Part shown: positions 1-6,529 of the stretch, in pieces
Layout: each line of letters begins with the position of its first letter
How positions within the stretch are numbered: the stretch's first letter is position 1
From: Undibacterium sp.
GTDB taxonomy: Bacteria > Pseudomonadota > Gammaproteobacteria > Burkholderiales > Burkholderiaceae
Assembly: GCA_014376575.1 (NCBI GenBank)
Contig: JACMRF010000089.1
Span: 1 to 9,557, forward strand
Reading direction: 5' to 3'
DNA length: 9,557 bases
Program-made: the position numbers and the translations under genes
The notes under the pieces: model-generated
Told to the model about the DNA's origin: nothing
Database searches by the model: none
Seen by the model: the letters and a program-made list of their open reading frames with translations, nothing else

Positions 1-37
1 AGCCAGCGCTTGGCAATGAATACATGAAAAGTAGTTT

Positions 38-55
38 AAGTTGTATATACAACTT
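38..55. promoter_or_regulatory. HutC-type operator, perfect 18-bp palindrome
   Basis: The sequence AAGTTGTATATACAACTT is a perfect inverted repeat. It lies just upstream of the hutC ribosome binding site. Its TGTATATACA core agrees with the operator I remember for HutC repressors in hut operons. Its place in the hutC leader suggests autoregulation. It could also control a divergent hut transcript leaving the window to the left: on the minus strand, TTGTAT inside the palindrome stands 17 bp from TTTCAT, a weak -35/-10 pair. No convincing -10 element was seen for hutC itself. Binding by HutC is inferred; the palindrome is seen directly. Confidence 0.8.
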
Positions 56-60
56 TTGCA

Positions 61-66
61 AGGGGA
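61..66 (+). promoter_or_regulatory. Ribosome binding site that sets the hutC start at GTG 74
   Basis: AGGGGA lies 7 nt before the GTG at 74. An upstream in-frame TTG at 41 would be a longer start, but it lies inside the 18-bp operator palindrome and has no Shine-Dalgarno sequence, so the GTG is preferred. Confidence 0.75.
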
Positions 67-73
67 TTTTTTT

Positions 74-823
74 GTGCGACAATACCAAAAAATTTCATGC
101 AGGAAAACCGTGCCACGAAAAATCAAATCCACCCATCCAGCTTTCCAGAATATCAAGGATTATTTGCTGAGAGAAATTCAATCCGGCACCTGGAAGGAAG
201 GCGATGCCATCCCTTCTGAGGCGATGCTGGCAGAGCAATTTAGCGTCTCGCGCATGACCGTCAACCGCGCCGTACGCGAACTCACGACCGAGCAAATTCT
301 GACGCGCATCCAGGGTTCAGGTACTTACGTGGCGCAGCACAAATATCAGGCCACTTTGGTTGAGATTAAAAGCATCGCAGAAGAAATCAGATCACGCGGG
401 CACGCCCACCGCAGCGAGCTGCACGCGTTGACGGCCGCCGTTGCCAATCCGGCCATGGCTTTACAGTTTCAGGTAAAAAGCGGGCACGCGCTGTTTCATT
501 CGGTGATCGTGCATTTTGAAAATGACATCGCCATCCAGGTCGAAGACCGATGGGTCAATTCTGAGTTGGTGCCGGGCTATCTGGGACAAAATTTTTCGCT
601 CGTGACACCCAACGAATACTTGATGGCCGTCGCGCCCTTGCAAAGCGTGGACTACAGCATAGAGGCGATCTTGCCGCCGAAATCGATTGCCGATATGCTG
701 CATATCTCTAGCAAGGATGCCTGTCTGGTACTGAATAGAAAAACCCTATCGCAAGGGAAAATCGCCACCGTCGTCACTATGTGGCATCCCGGCAGTCGCT
801 ATCAGTTTGCCGGTAGTTTTTAA
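74..823 (+). CDS. hutC: Histidine utilisation repressor HutC (GntR family, UTRA domain)
   Basis: A 249-aa protein when started at GTG 74. An N-terminal GntR winged-helix domain (about residues 22-88) contains PSEAMLAEQF, SVSRMTVNRAVREL and the wing RIQGSGTYVA. A C-terminal UTRA ligand-binding domain (about 100-243) follows, with HutC signatures such as EEIRSRGHAHR, FHSVIVHFEN, VEDRWVN, TPNEYLMAVAPLQ and the terminal HPGSRYQFAGSF. Family knowledge: HutC represses the histidine-degradation genes and is released by urocanate. The length is normal. The operator in its leader suggests it represses itself. No hut enzyme gene lies downstream, where an unrelated gene follows after 118 bp, so its targets are probably to the left of the window. 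Another UTRA-type GntR regulator is possible, but the C-terminal motif makes HutC the best call. Confidence 0.9.
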   Translation: MRQYQKISCRKTVPRKIKSTHPAFQNIKDYLLREIQSGTWKEGDAIPSEAMLAEQFSVSRMTVNRAVRELTTEQILTRIQGSGTYVAQHKYQATLVEIKSIAEEIRSRGHAHRSELHALTAAVANPAMALQFQVKSGHALFHSVIVHFENDIAIQVEDRWVNSELVPGYLGQNFSLVTPNEYLMAVAPLQSVDYSIEAILPPKSIADMLHISSKDACLVLNRKTLSQGKIATVVTMWHPGSRYQFAGSF

Positions 824-875
824 GAAAAAAAACACAATCTCATCACGACATGCAAAGAAATGCGTCATTAATATT

Positions 876-904
876 TTGAATATTCTCTCAAAAAATCTTA
901 CTAT
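876..904 (+). promoter_or_regulatory. Candidate sigma-70 promoter for the PlpD-like gene
   Basis: TTGAAT (876-881) and TACTAT (899-904) are separated by 17 bp, each matching 4 of 6 consensus positions. They lie in the AT-rich 118-bp gap after hutC, about 38 bp before the ATG at 942. The gap has no clear terminator for hutC, so read-through is also possible. Confidence 0.4.
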
Positions 905-941
905 CCTGATCTGAATAAATTAATAAGAGGCACTGTTCGCT

Positions 942-3221
942 ATGTCACTGACGTTACTGATGTCACCCCTGTCACCCCTGTCACCCCTGTCACCCCTGTC
1001 ACGTTTTGCACTCGCCCTACTCAGTACCTTGTGCATGAGCCTTGTCAGCAATAAGCTCAGTGCAGAGAACCTCGCCAACGACCATAAAACACTTCAGCAG
1101 CGCCCTAAAATTGCGCTTGTCTTATCCGGCGGCGGTGCGCGTGGATTTGCCCATATCGGGGTACTGCGGGTACTCAGAGAGATGCGGGTCCCGGTCGATA
1201 TCGTCGTCGGCACCAGCATGGGGGCAGTGATCGGTGGCGCGTATGCGGCCGGTCGTAGCGCGGAAGAATTGGAACAGATCGTCAGAACGACATCCTGGGA
1301 CAGTGTCTTGGCGGACAGACCAGCACGCGATGCGCTCGATTTTCGTCGCCGTGAAGAGGATGTATTGCTGCCATCGCGCCTTGAATTTGCCATCACCAAA
1401 TCAGGCATCTCGTTACCGCCTTCCGCCGCCGGCAATGCCGCGTTAGAACAGGCGCTCAGTCGCCTGCTGCCCTATGGCACCCGCAATCTCGCCGTGAATA
1501 AACTCCCTTTGCCATTTCGCTCGGTGGTGTCGGATCTGGTGACTGGCGAGATGGTCGAACTCAATGACACACCACTGTTTCTTACCTTAAGGGCCTCGCT
1601 TGCCGTGCCTGGCGTTTTTGCGCCTGTGCGCATCAACCAAAAACTGGTCGTCGATGGAGGCTTGGTGCGCAATCTGCCTATCGATATGGCGCACAAGATG
1701 GGCGCAGATATTGTCATTGCGGTTAACGTCGGTACGCCGCTGGCAGAAGAAAGTGAATTAGGCAGCGCGATTAGCGTGGCACAACAAATGCTGCAGATAC
1801 TTACCGAGCAAAACGTACAGCGTTCACTGAAAGAATTAAGAGCACAAGACATACTGATCGCGCCCAACCTGAATGGTCTGAGTTTTCTCGATTTCAACGA
1901 ATATCACAAAGCGATACAGGCAGGCGAATTCGCAACGCATCTGCTCACGTCGCGGCTCAACGAGCTAGCATTGCCGGAAGCAGAATACGCAACGCTGGAG
2001 CAAAAGCGCACAGTGATAGACGCGGTACCAGATACGGCGCTGCCCCTGGATAAAATAGACATTGAAGGCGAGAAGCTCATCAACCCGGCGATACTGATTG
2101 CGCAATCCGGCTTGAAACGCGGCGACATCGTCAGCGAAGAAGATGTCCGCAACGCCAGCCGCAAACTATATGGCCGTGGCGACCTGGATCATGTAGAAGC
2201 TGAGATACAAGATCACGATGGCAAACGAGATGTGATTATCAAGGCAAACGAAGCGAGCTGGGGGCGCAACCGCCTGCGCGTAGGTTTGGAACTGGTCAGC
2301 GATTTTTCGACCAATAATAGTTTCTCGCTCGATGCTATGCATATCGCCTCCTCGCTCAATGACTGGGGTGCAGAGCTTCGTACGGTTGCTAAAATTGGTT
2401 CTCAAGGCCAATTCGGCACGCAACTCTTTCAGCCTTTGGGCGCGGGTTCGCCCTGGTATGTCGCGCCCTCGGTACAGTACGGTGCCTCGTCGCTGGATAT
2501 CTACGATCAAGGCAGAAAAAAATTGCGCCTGGGCTTTCGGACCAGCACCGTCAGCTTCAACGCAGGGCGGCAACTGTCCAACTGGGGCGACATACACGTT
2601 GGTGTTGACCGTGGCTTATACAAACAATCTGGCGAGATCCCCGATGTGGCAGAGCTGGCGGCAAGAAAGTTTATCGGATCACAGTTTATTAACTTCAGTG
2701 TCGACACGCTAGATCTATTGTCGTTTCCAACGCGAGGACAGTTACTCAATGCACAATGGATTAGGGAACCAACGAACGAAGCTGGAGTCGCGGCTCGCAT
2801 CAGTTCATCGATTACTGGATTGTCTGCCTTCCAAACTGGCGAGTGGGCCGGGCATATTTATGGAGAATGGTCAAAATCGATACGTGGCAACAATGCGCCC
2901 TTGTCACTAGGCGGCTTTTTACGACTATCTGGCACACCTGTCGATTCCCTCTCTAACAACACCATCGCCTTGGGTCGGGTCGTGATTGCACGCCGTATTG
3001 GCAGCATGCCGACTGCACTGGGCGGTTCGATACGTACAGGTTTTTCGGCCGAATTAGGCGGCGGATTTGGCGCCGATGAATCAGTTAAATTCAGTAAGAT
3101 AAAACAAAGCGGCAGCGCCTTTGTCTCTCTCGATACACGCTTTGGCCCCTTGTATTTTGGTGCCGGCGCTACCCGTGGCAGCGGCTCTTCGCTTTATCTC
3201 TTTCTCGGCCCAATCTGGTGA
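942..3221 (+). CDS. plpD: PlpD-like patatin phospholipase autotransporter (type Vd secretion)
   Basis: A 759-aa protein with a Sec signal peptide (about 1-41, cleavage near LSA/EN). The patatin domain (about 55-270) has the oxyanion loop GGGARG (63-68), the nucleophile motif GTSMG with Ser92, and the DGG motif with Asp238, so the Ser-Asp catalytic dyad is intact. A POTRA-like region (about 370-436, with IDIEGEKLINPAIL and VSEEDVRNASRKLYGRGD) leads to a C-terminal beta-barrel of about 320 residues that ends in an aromatic residue (GPIW), as outer-membrane proteins do. This order and length match Pseudomonas PlpD, in which the barrel and POTRA export a secreted lipase. AAGAGG (925-930) lies 11 nt before the ATG; a second in-frame ATG at 960 is less well placed. 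Odd feature: the signal peptide contains a 9-bp tandem repeat. The 3' end overlaps the convergent regulator by 28 bp. The exact substrate cannot be told. Confidence 0.88.
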   Translation: MSLTLLMSPLSPLSPLSPLSRFALALLSTLCMSLVSNKLSAENLANDHKTLQQRPKIALVLSGGGARGFAHIGVLRVLREMRVPVDIVVGTSMGAVIGGAYAAGRSAEELEQIVRTTSWDSVLADRPARDALDFRRREEDVLLPSRLEFAITKSGISLPPSAAGNAALEQALSRLLPYGTRNLAVNKLPLPFRSVVSDLVTGEMVELNDTPLFLTLRASLAVPGVFAPVRINQKLVVDGGLVRNLPIDMAHKMGADIVIAVNVGTPLAEESELGSAISVAQQMLQILTEQNVQRSLKELRAQDILIAPNLNGLSFLDFNEYHKAIQAGEFATHLLTSRLNELALPEAEYATLEQKRTVIDAVPDTALPLDKIDIEGEKLINPAILIAQSGLKRGDIVSEEDVRNASRKLYGRGDLDHVEAEIQDHDGKRDVIIKANEASWGRNRLRVGLELVSDFSTNNSFSLDAMHIASSLNDWGAELRTVAKIGSQGQFGTQLFQPLGAGSPWYVAPSVQYGASSLDIYDQGRKKLRLGFRTSTVSFNAGRQLSNWGDIHVGVDRGLYKQSGEIPDVAELAARKFIGSQFINFSVDTLDLLSFPTRGQLLNAQWIREPTNEAGVAARISSSITGLSAFQTGEWAGHIYGEWSKSIRGNNAPLSLGGFLRLSGTPVDSLSNNTIALGRVVIARRIGSMPTALGGSIRTGFSAELGGGFGADESVKFSKIKQSGSAFVSLDTRFGPLYFGAGATRGSGSSLYLFLGPIW
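961..1002 (+). repeat. 9-bp tandem repeat (TGTCACCCC, 4 copies plus 6 bases) in the signal-peptide coding region
   Basis: Four perfect copies of TGTCACCCC (961-996) are followed by a partial TGTCAC. In frame they encode Ser-Pro-Leu repeated four times at residues 8-19 of the PlpD-like protein, before its hydrophobic core. Copy-number change by slippage would lengthen or shorten the export signal by three residues without shifting the frame. Confidence 0.95.
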
Positions 3222-3985
3222 ACCACACTGCTCTTTGCGTCCGCCATGTGATGCGGACGGCGCAATGCCGTAAAAGCGGCAAACTCCCATGACCTAAAGC
3301 CCAGCATCAAGGTAAAGCCATCTTTTTCCATACCAGGCAAGCGCCGGTCTTCCTGTTGCAAACGTGCCAGCTCGGCCGCCAGTTGCTGTATCTTTTGCAG
3401 CACTTCCTGTGCACTGGCCAGCGACAATCGTGCCGGCACGCACATCAGGGTTTCGCCCACACCATCAAAGCGCCCATCAAAATAATCGCCCACCACCACT
3501 TCTCTAAAATAGGCCTGTACCGGGCCATCGGCACGCCAGTGAAAAGCCGTCGATACCCGTAAACGATATTTGTTAAGTGGTTTTAATTCGATGAATTCGA
3601 GCTTATCAAGTTCAACCAGGCTGAGTATGCATTCGGCATCAGAGAGCGAATAGGTTTCAATGATTTGCTCAAAAGTCCATTGCCCCAGACAGCAAATCGC
3701 CACCAATAATAATTTGGGGTTCGCCATCAGCGAGCGCTCTTGCGCCAAAGTCAGGTTATCGACATGCGGTGTTACATCGGCAGCCTGGCGCAAGACATCT
3801 TCCAGCGCAATGCCGGCAACCTTGCAGATATGCGCCAGACGCGACAAGGCCATATCTTTTTGGCCAAACATGCGCTTGACGCTTGATTCGCTCATGTCGA
3901 TACGTCCAGCCAATGTTTTATACGTTATCCCAACGCTGCGTAATTCGTTGCGCAGCACTTGCATGATCATTTCTGGTGAACTCAT
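3194..3985 (-). CDS. XRE-family helix-turn-helix transcriptional regulator
   Basis: A 263-aa protein. The N-terminal Cro/CI-type HTH (about residues 8-66) shows YKTLAGRIDMSESSVKRMFG, then the fourth-helix pattern ALSRLAHICKVAGIALEDVL. The rest (about 75-263) is an uncharacterised C-terminal region with no enzyme motif I recognise. It has a Glu/Gln-rich helix near 185-215 (QEVLQKIQQLAAELARLQQE) and a FRSWEF segment, and may serve dimerisation or sensing. AGGGA (complement of 3992-3996) lies 6 nt before the ATG. The gene begins 18 bp after the zincin gene stop, so the two are probably cotranscribed. Its last 28 bp overlap the 3' end of the convergent PlpD-like gene, so no terminator separates them. 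Targets unknown. Confidence 0.8.
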   Translation of the reverse strand: MSSPEMIMQVLRNELRSVGITYKTLAGRIDMSESSVKRMFGQKDMALSRLAHICKVAGIALEDVLRQAADVTPHVDNLTLAQERSLMANPKLLLVAICCLGQWTFEQIIETYSLSDAECILSLVELDKLEFIELKPLNKYRLRVSTAFHWRADGPVQAYFREVVVGDYFDGRFDGVGETLMCVPARLSLASAQEVLQKIQQLAAELARLQQEDRRLPGMEKDGFTLMLGFRSWEFAAFTALRRPHHMADAKSSVVHQIGPRKR

Positions 3986-4003
3986 TCGTCATCCCTTTTT
4001 AAA

Positions 4004-4771
4004 TCAGTGAAGCCAGTTAATTTCCAACGCCGTTATCTTACCGATGACAACCTCGTTAAGACTAAACGGAATATGCGCCATCGTCGGCGTAACTGGCACA
4101 CGCCCGCCCATGATTTCGGCTAACGTTTGCGGCAATAAAGGCAGGCGCTGCGGCTCGGCGTAACCAAGCGGAAAAATCGGCAGATTGCTTGCCAAATCAT
4201 ATTTATCGCTGGCACCCAAGGTATGCAAAAATTCATGCGCAATGATGACATTATTTTGCCCGCTCATCTCGCGTGAAGCAAACACATTAACGCGACCAAT
4301 CAAACCTTTTTGCAGCGCAGTAGAGTGATCAAGTTGCGCATGCTTGGCAGGATCAAAATACAAAACAAATAGGGTGATCTGAGCGCCCGGGCCTTTCGCG
4401 TCAGCATGGCGATATGACCACCAACGCAAATTCAAGCTCCAGACGATAACCTCAAACAAATTGCCGTTGATCGGCGGCGCAGGCGGCAATGCCGCCAGCA
4501 TCGGTCTCAAATGCACCTCAACAGAAGCATTGCCCGATCTGCCATAGCGTGCGGCCTCATCAAGCATAAATTGCTCAATCGGGGCGAATTCTTCTTTGGT
4601 GAGATTGCGCGCATAGGCCTCAGCGACAGCGCTACCATCACCATTAATCGGATACACATTGATCGCCAAAGTATACTTCCACGATACCGCAGCACTCTGG
4701 GCGCGCCAGCTTGCCATGGCAACGCCCAGCAAGATCAGCAATAGAATCAGAATACGAATGGATTTAAACAT
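4004..4771 (-). CDS. Exported zincin-like metalloprotease (HExxHxxGxxD), family unknown
   Basis: A 255-aa protein. Residues about 5-25 (IRILILLLILLGVAMA) form a signal peptide or a single N-terminal membrane anchor, placing the rest outside the cytoplasm. The zinc site is HEFLHTLGASD (179-189): His179 and His183 as ligands, Glu180 as catalytic base, and Asp189 where metzincins usually have a third His, as in snapalysin. EIMGGR (Met221) could be the Met-turn, 32 residues further on. The middle region (31-175) shows no other domain I recognise. No strong Shine-Dalgarno sequence is seen before the ATG. It is the first gene of a likely two-gene unit with the XRE regulator. Peptidase activity follows from the motif only; the substrate is unknown. 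Confidence 0.65.
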   Translation of the reverse strand: MFKSIRILILLLILLGVAMASWRAQSAAVSWKYTLAINVYPINGDGSAVAEAYARNLTKEEFAPIEQFMLDEAARYGRSGNASVEVHLRPMLAALPPAPPINGNLFEVIVWSLNLRWWSYRHADAKGPGAQITLFVLYFDPAKHAQLDHSTALQKGLIGRVNVFASREMSGQNNVIIAHEFLHTLGASDKYDLASNLPIFPLGYAEPQRLPLLPQTLAEIMGGRVPVTPTMAHIPFSLNEVVIGKITALEINWLH

Positions 4772-4831
4772 GCATGTGCCGGCGAAAGATGAACTATCTC
4801 ATTGTAGCCCAGACTAATAACGCACTTGGCG

Positions 4832-4837
4832 TACAAT
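4832..4837 (+). promoter_or_regulatory. Candidate -10 box for the lipoprotein gene
   Basis: TACAAT (5 of 6 matches to TATAAT) lies 31 nt before the preferred ATG at 4869. No good -35 is found 16-18 bp upstream, so this is weak. The element overlaps the alternative upstream ATG at 4836, another reason to prefer the downstream start. The 97-bp gap (4772-4868) must also hold the divergent zincin promoter. Confidence 0.3.
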
Positions 4838-4868
4838 GCGTCTCATTATTAAAGCAGGGTCGTTACGA

Positions 4869-5636
4869 ATGATTTCTCGAATGTTCACCTCACTTTTTCA
4901 CAAGCCACTAGCACTAGGTATTGTGATGATCGCCTTGCTTTCTGCTTGCACAAGTACCAAAACGTTTAAGGATCAACATGAAGAGTTCGGCTCTAGCGAT
5001 GTCTTCTCTCATAGTTTTGGTGGCACAGAAAAAGCATCATGTGAAGCGGCTCGCCGTGCGCTGCTGAGCCAAGGCTATGTCATCAGCGAAGCGAAACAAT
5101 CCTTCATCAAAGGCCGCAGAAAATTTCAGCCTGAAATCAACGTTCATGTAGAAATTGAATTTAGCGTGGTCTGCGCCTCGGACAGCAAAGGCAGCAATAG
5201 CACGACCGTCTTCGCCAATGCGGTTAGGGACAGATATTCACTGAAAAAGAGTAGCAGTTCCGCCAGCATTGGCGTCGGAGGCATTGGATCGGTCTCGCTA
5301 CCGTTCGGCGAATCTGATGACTCATTAGTTAAAGTCGCAAGCGAAACCATACCAACCGGGAAATTTTACGATCGCTTTTTCAAGCTGGCCGAACGCTATT
5401 TCGATGACTCTGCGGTCGTGATTGAAGAAAATAGTGAAGATTCAAAAATCGATTTACCGCCGACACCAGCCAAGCACATTGCGCCAGTGACAGAAGCTGT
5501 GCCAGCTGAACAACTTGCTACGCCGGCCCAAACTGTGCCTGCCCTTTTAGTGCCAAACTCACCGCCCATACCAGCCATACTGCCGGCACAAACCTCGCCT
5601 GACTCATCCGAGGTATCGACGCACAAAGCACAGTAA
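4869..5636 (+). CDS. DUF2242-type lipoprotein
   Basis: A 255-aa lipoprotein when started at ATG 4869, where AGGG (4856-4859) lies 9 nt upstream; the in-frame ATG at 4836 lacks a ribosome binding site. The signal peptide has positive residues, a hydrophobic stretch and the lipobox LSAC with Cys27. Thr follows the Cys rather than Asp, so outer-membrane sorting is expected. Residues about 35-180 resemble the DUF2242 family of betaproteobacteria: CEAARRALLSQGYVI, GRRKFQPEINVHVEIEF, VFANAVRDRYSLKKSSSSASIGVGGIGSVSLPFG and VASETIPTGKFYDRFF. The tail (about 190-255) is rich in Pro, Ala and Val and probably unstructured, perhaps a cell-wall-spanning linker. The function of the family is not known. It is monocistronic and ends at a strong terminator. 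Confidence 0.8.
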   Translation: MISRMFTSLFHKPLALGIVMIALLSACTSTKTFKDQHEEFGSSDVFSHSFGGTEKASCEAARRALLSQGYVISEAKQSFIKGRRKFQPEINVHVEIEFSVVCASDSKGSNSTTVFANAVRDRYSLKKSSSSASIGVGGIGSVSLPFGESDDSLVKVASETIPTGKFYDRFFKLAERYFDDSAVVIEENSEDSKIDLPPTPAKHIAPVTEAVPAEQLATPAQTVPALLVPNSPPIPAILPAQTSPDSSEVSTHKAQ

Positions 5637-5691
5637 AGTAAGCTGAGTCAGAGGCTTAGCCCACCGACGATAATAGATAAAAATAGACAAA

Positions 5692-5719
5692 AAAAATGAC
5701 AGCCGAGGCTGTCATTTTT
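5692..5719. terminator. Bidirectional rho-independent terminator
   Basis: AAAAATGACAGCC (5692-5704) is complementary to GGCTGTCATTTTT (5707-5719). The hairpin has a GC-containing stem, a small CGAG loop and A/T runs on both sides, so it can stop transcription in both directions. It lies between the ends of the lipoprotein gene (+) and the small secreted protein gene (-). Confidence 0.9.
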
Positions 5720-5763
5720 ACGATGGCAGTCAATCAATGACCGCCCAATTTATTCCTCACATT

Positions 5764-6168
5764 TTATTTTGCAGACTTGTCTTCACGCTTACCAGCAGCA
5801 GTCGCAGGCAAATAATTTAATGGGTCATTCATCCCAGCGACGTAGGCTGTCAGGACAGTACGTGGACGCATGCACGTAGCGCTCAATACTTTGACGTCTT
5901 CCGACACGGTATTCACACATACCTGCAATGCTTCTACTTTACTCTGGGCAATACCGGCAGCGGCAGCGATAGAAATCACCGCATGATGATTCGCTCCATG
6001 AGCGATCAATTGATCCACAGTTGCTTGCAGATCAGTACTGGAAGTCAATGCGGTAAAAATACCGTCAACCGATGTATCCACTGCTGCACGAGGCGTTTGT
6101 GCTTGCGCTACAGACAAACTACCCGCCAAAACCAAGCCGATTACCGCACTTTGAATCATTTTGTTCAT
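5764..6168 (-). CDS. Small secreted protein of unknown function
   Basis: A 134-aa protein. Residues 1-23 form a typical Sec signal peptide (MNKMIQSAVIGLVLAGSLSV, cleavage after AQA), leaving a mature chain of about 111 residues. It has two cysteines, Cys84 and Cys99, which could form a periplasmic disulfide. The segment DLQATVDQLIAHGANHHAVISIAAAAG looks helical, and the C-terminus is charged (GKREDKSAK). I recognise no family. AAGGGA (complement of 6175-6180) lies 6 nt before the ATG. It is preceded by a long non-coding stretch and ends at the bidirectional terminator, so it is probably monocistronic. The clear signal peptide and ribosome binding site make it a real gene. Confidence 0.8.
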   Translation of the reverse strand: MNKMIQSAVIGLVLAGSLSVAQAQTPRAAVDTSVDGIFTALTSSTDLQATVDQLIAHGANHHAVISIAAAAGIAQSKVEALQVCVNTVSEDVKVLSATCMRPRTVLTAYVAGMNDPLNYLPATAAGKREDKSAK

Positions 6169-6186
6169 GATAAATCCCTTTATTTT

Positions 6187-6202
6187 GACAAACCATTTTG
6201 TC
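6187..6202. promoter_or_regulatory. Short inverted repeat in the leader of the secreted protein gene
   Basis: GACAAA (6187-6192) and TTTGTC (6197-6202) are perfect 6-bp arms around CCAT. The element ends 7 bp upstream of the ribosome binding site of the 134-aa protein gene (minus strand). It could be a repressor site or an mRNA hairpin; no regulator is identified. Confidence 0.4.
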
Positions 6203-6373
6203 GCACATCAACGATTCTAAATAAATTCAGATCAAATTAAAAGCACTAAATTAGTTTAATGATAAAAAGTAGAACGGTGACGAAAGAGCTGATTTAGAAC
6301 AGTAATATTTTTAATAAGACATATTAAAAAAATTAACACACCTCAACATCTTCAGCAAAAATAATTCTATGAG

Positions 6374-6458
6374 AGGTAAGCCATCACGCATTATCCATCC
6401 GGGTTTCAAGCCAATATAGGCTGAAGAAGCTCATGGATAGTGCGTGCTAGGTTTGCCT
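6374..6458 (+). ncRNA. 85-nt imperfect inverted repeat, possible structured RNA or palindromic element
   Basis: An outer stem pairs 6374-6382 with 6450-6458 (9 pairs, two of them G-U). After a small 2x3 internal loop, an inner stem pairs 6385-6398 with 6433-6446 (14 pairs, one of them G-U). Inside, 6405-6412 pairs with 6419-6425 around an AATATA loop with one bulged A. All three imperfect pairs are G-U when read as plus-strand RNA but become A-C mismatches on the minus strand, which favours a plus-strand transcript. No promoter or U-tract is obvious. It could instead be a degenerate REP- or MITE-like DNA palindrome. Confidence 0.45.
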
Positions 6459-6481
6459 ATCGTTAATTTTTGATGTGAATC

Positions 6482-6498
6482 GCCAGCGTACGACTGGC
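6482..6498. other. Small hairpin just downstream of the methyltransferase gene
   Basis: GCCAG (6482-6486) pairs with CTGGC (6494-6498) around CGTACGA. It lies about 32 bp past the stop of the minus-strand methyltransferase gene. It might help end or protect the operon transcript, but no T-run follows it in that direction, so it is not a standard intrinsic terminator. Confidence 0.3.
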
Positions 6499-6529
6499 AG
6501 TAAAGCAAAAAATATTCTACGAAATGCAA

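Larger units (their letters stand above)
6169..6529. other. 361-bp non-coding region with palindromes
   Basis: No credible gene is seen here. It lies between the start of the small secreted protein gene and the stop of the methyltransferase gene, both minus strand. The part near 6230-6370 is AT-rich and should hold the promoter of the secreted protein gene, but I could not pick a convincing -35/-10 pair. Three palindromic elements lie in it and are listed separately. Confidence 0.8.

Noticed and set aside
41..73. Longer hutC start at TTG 41
   Set aside because: It lies in the operator palindrome, has no Shine-Dalgarno sequence, and adds residues not typical of HutC.
961..1002. CRISPR-like repeat
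   Set aside because: The units are 9 bp, directly tandem without spacers, and in frame in a gene.
2166..2597. Long minus-strand open frame inside the PlpD-like gene
   Set aside because: It is antisense to a well-supported barrel-coding region and shows no recognisable motif or ribosome binding site.
3194..4771. ImmA/ImmR-type mobile-element regulatory pair
   Set aside because: The protease has an N-terminal export or membrane segment and a metzincin-like motif, and no integrase or conjugation gene is present.
4836..4868. Longer lipoprotein start at ATG 4836
   Set aside because: No ribosome binding site; it overlaps a candidate -10 box; the downstream ATG gives a normal lipoprotein signal peptide.
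6401..6412. tRNA T-arm look-alike (GGGTTTCAAGCC)
   Set aside because: It lacks the invariant TTCRA loop and there is no acceptor, anticodon or D arm around it.
6374..6458. Integron attC site
   Set aside because: Size and imperfect palindrome fit, but the RYYYAAC and GTTRRRY boxes are absent and no integrase or cassette array is seen.
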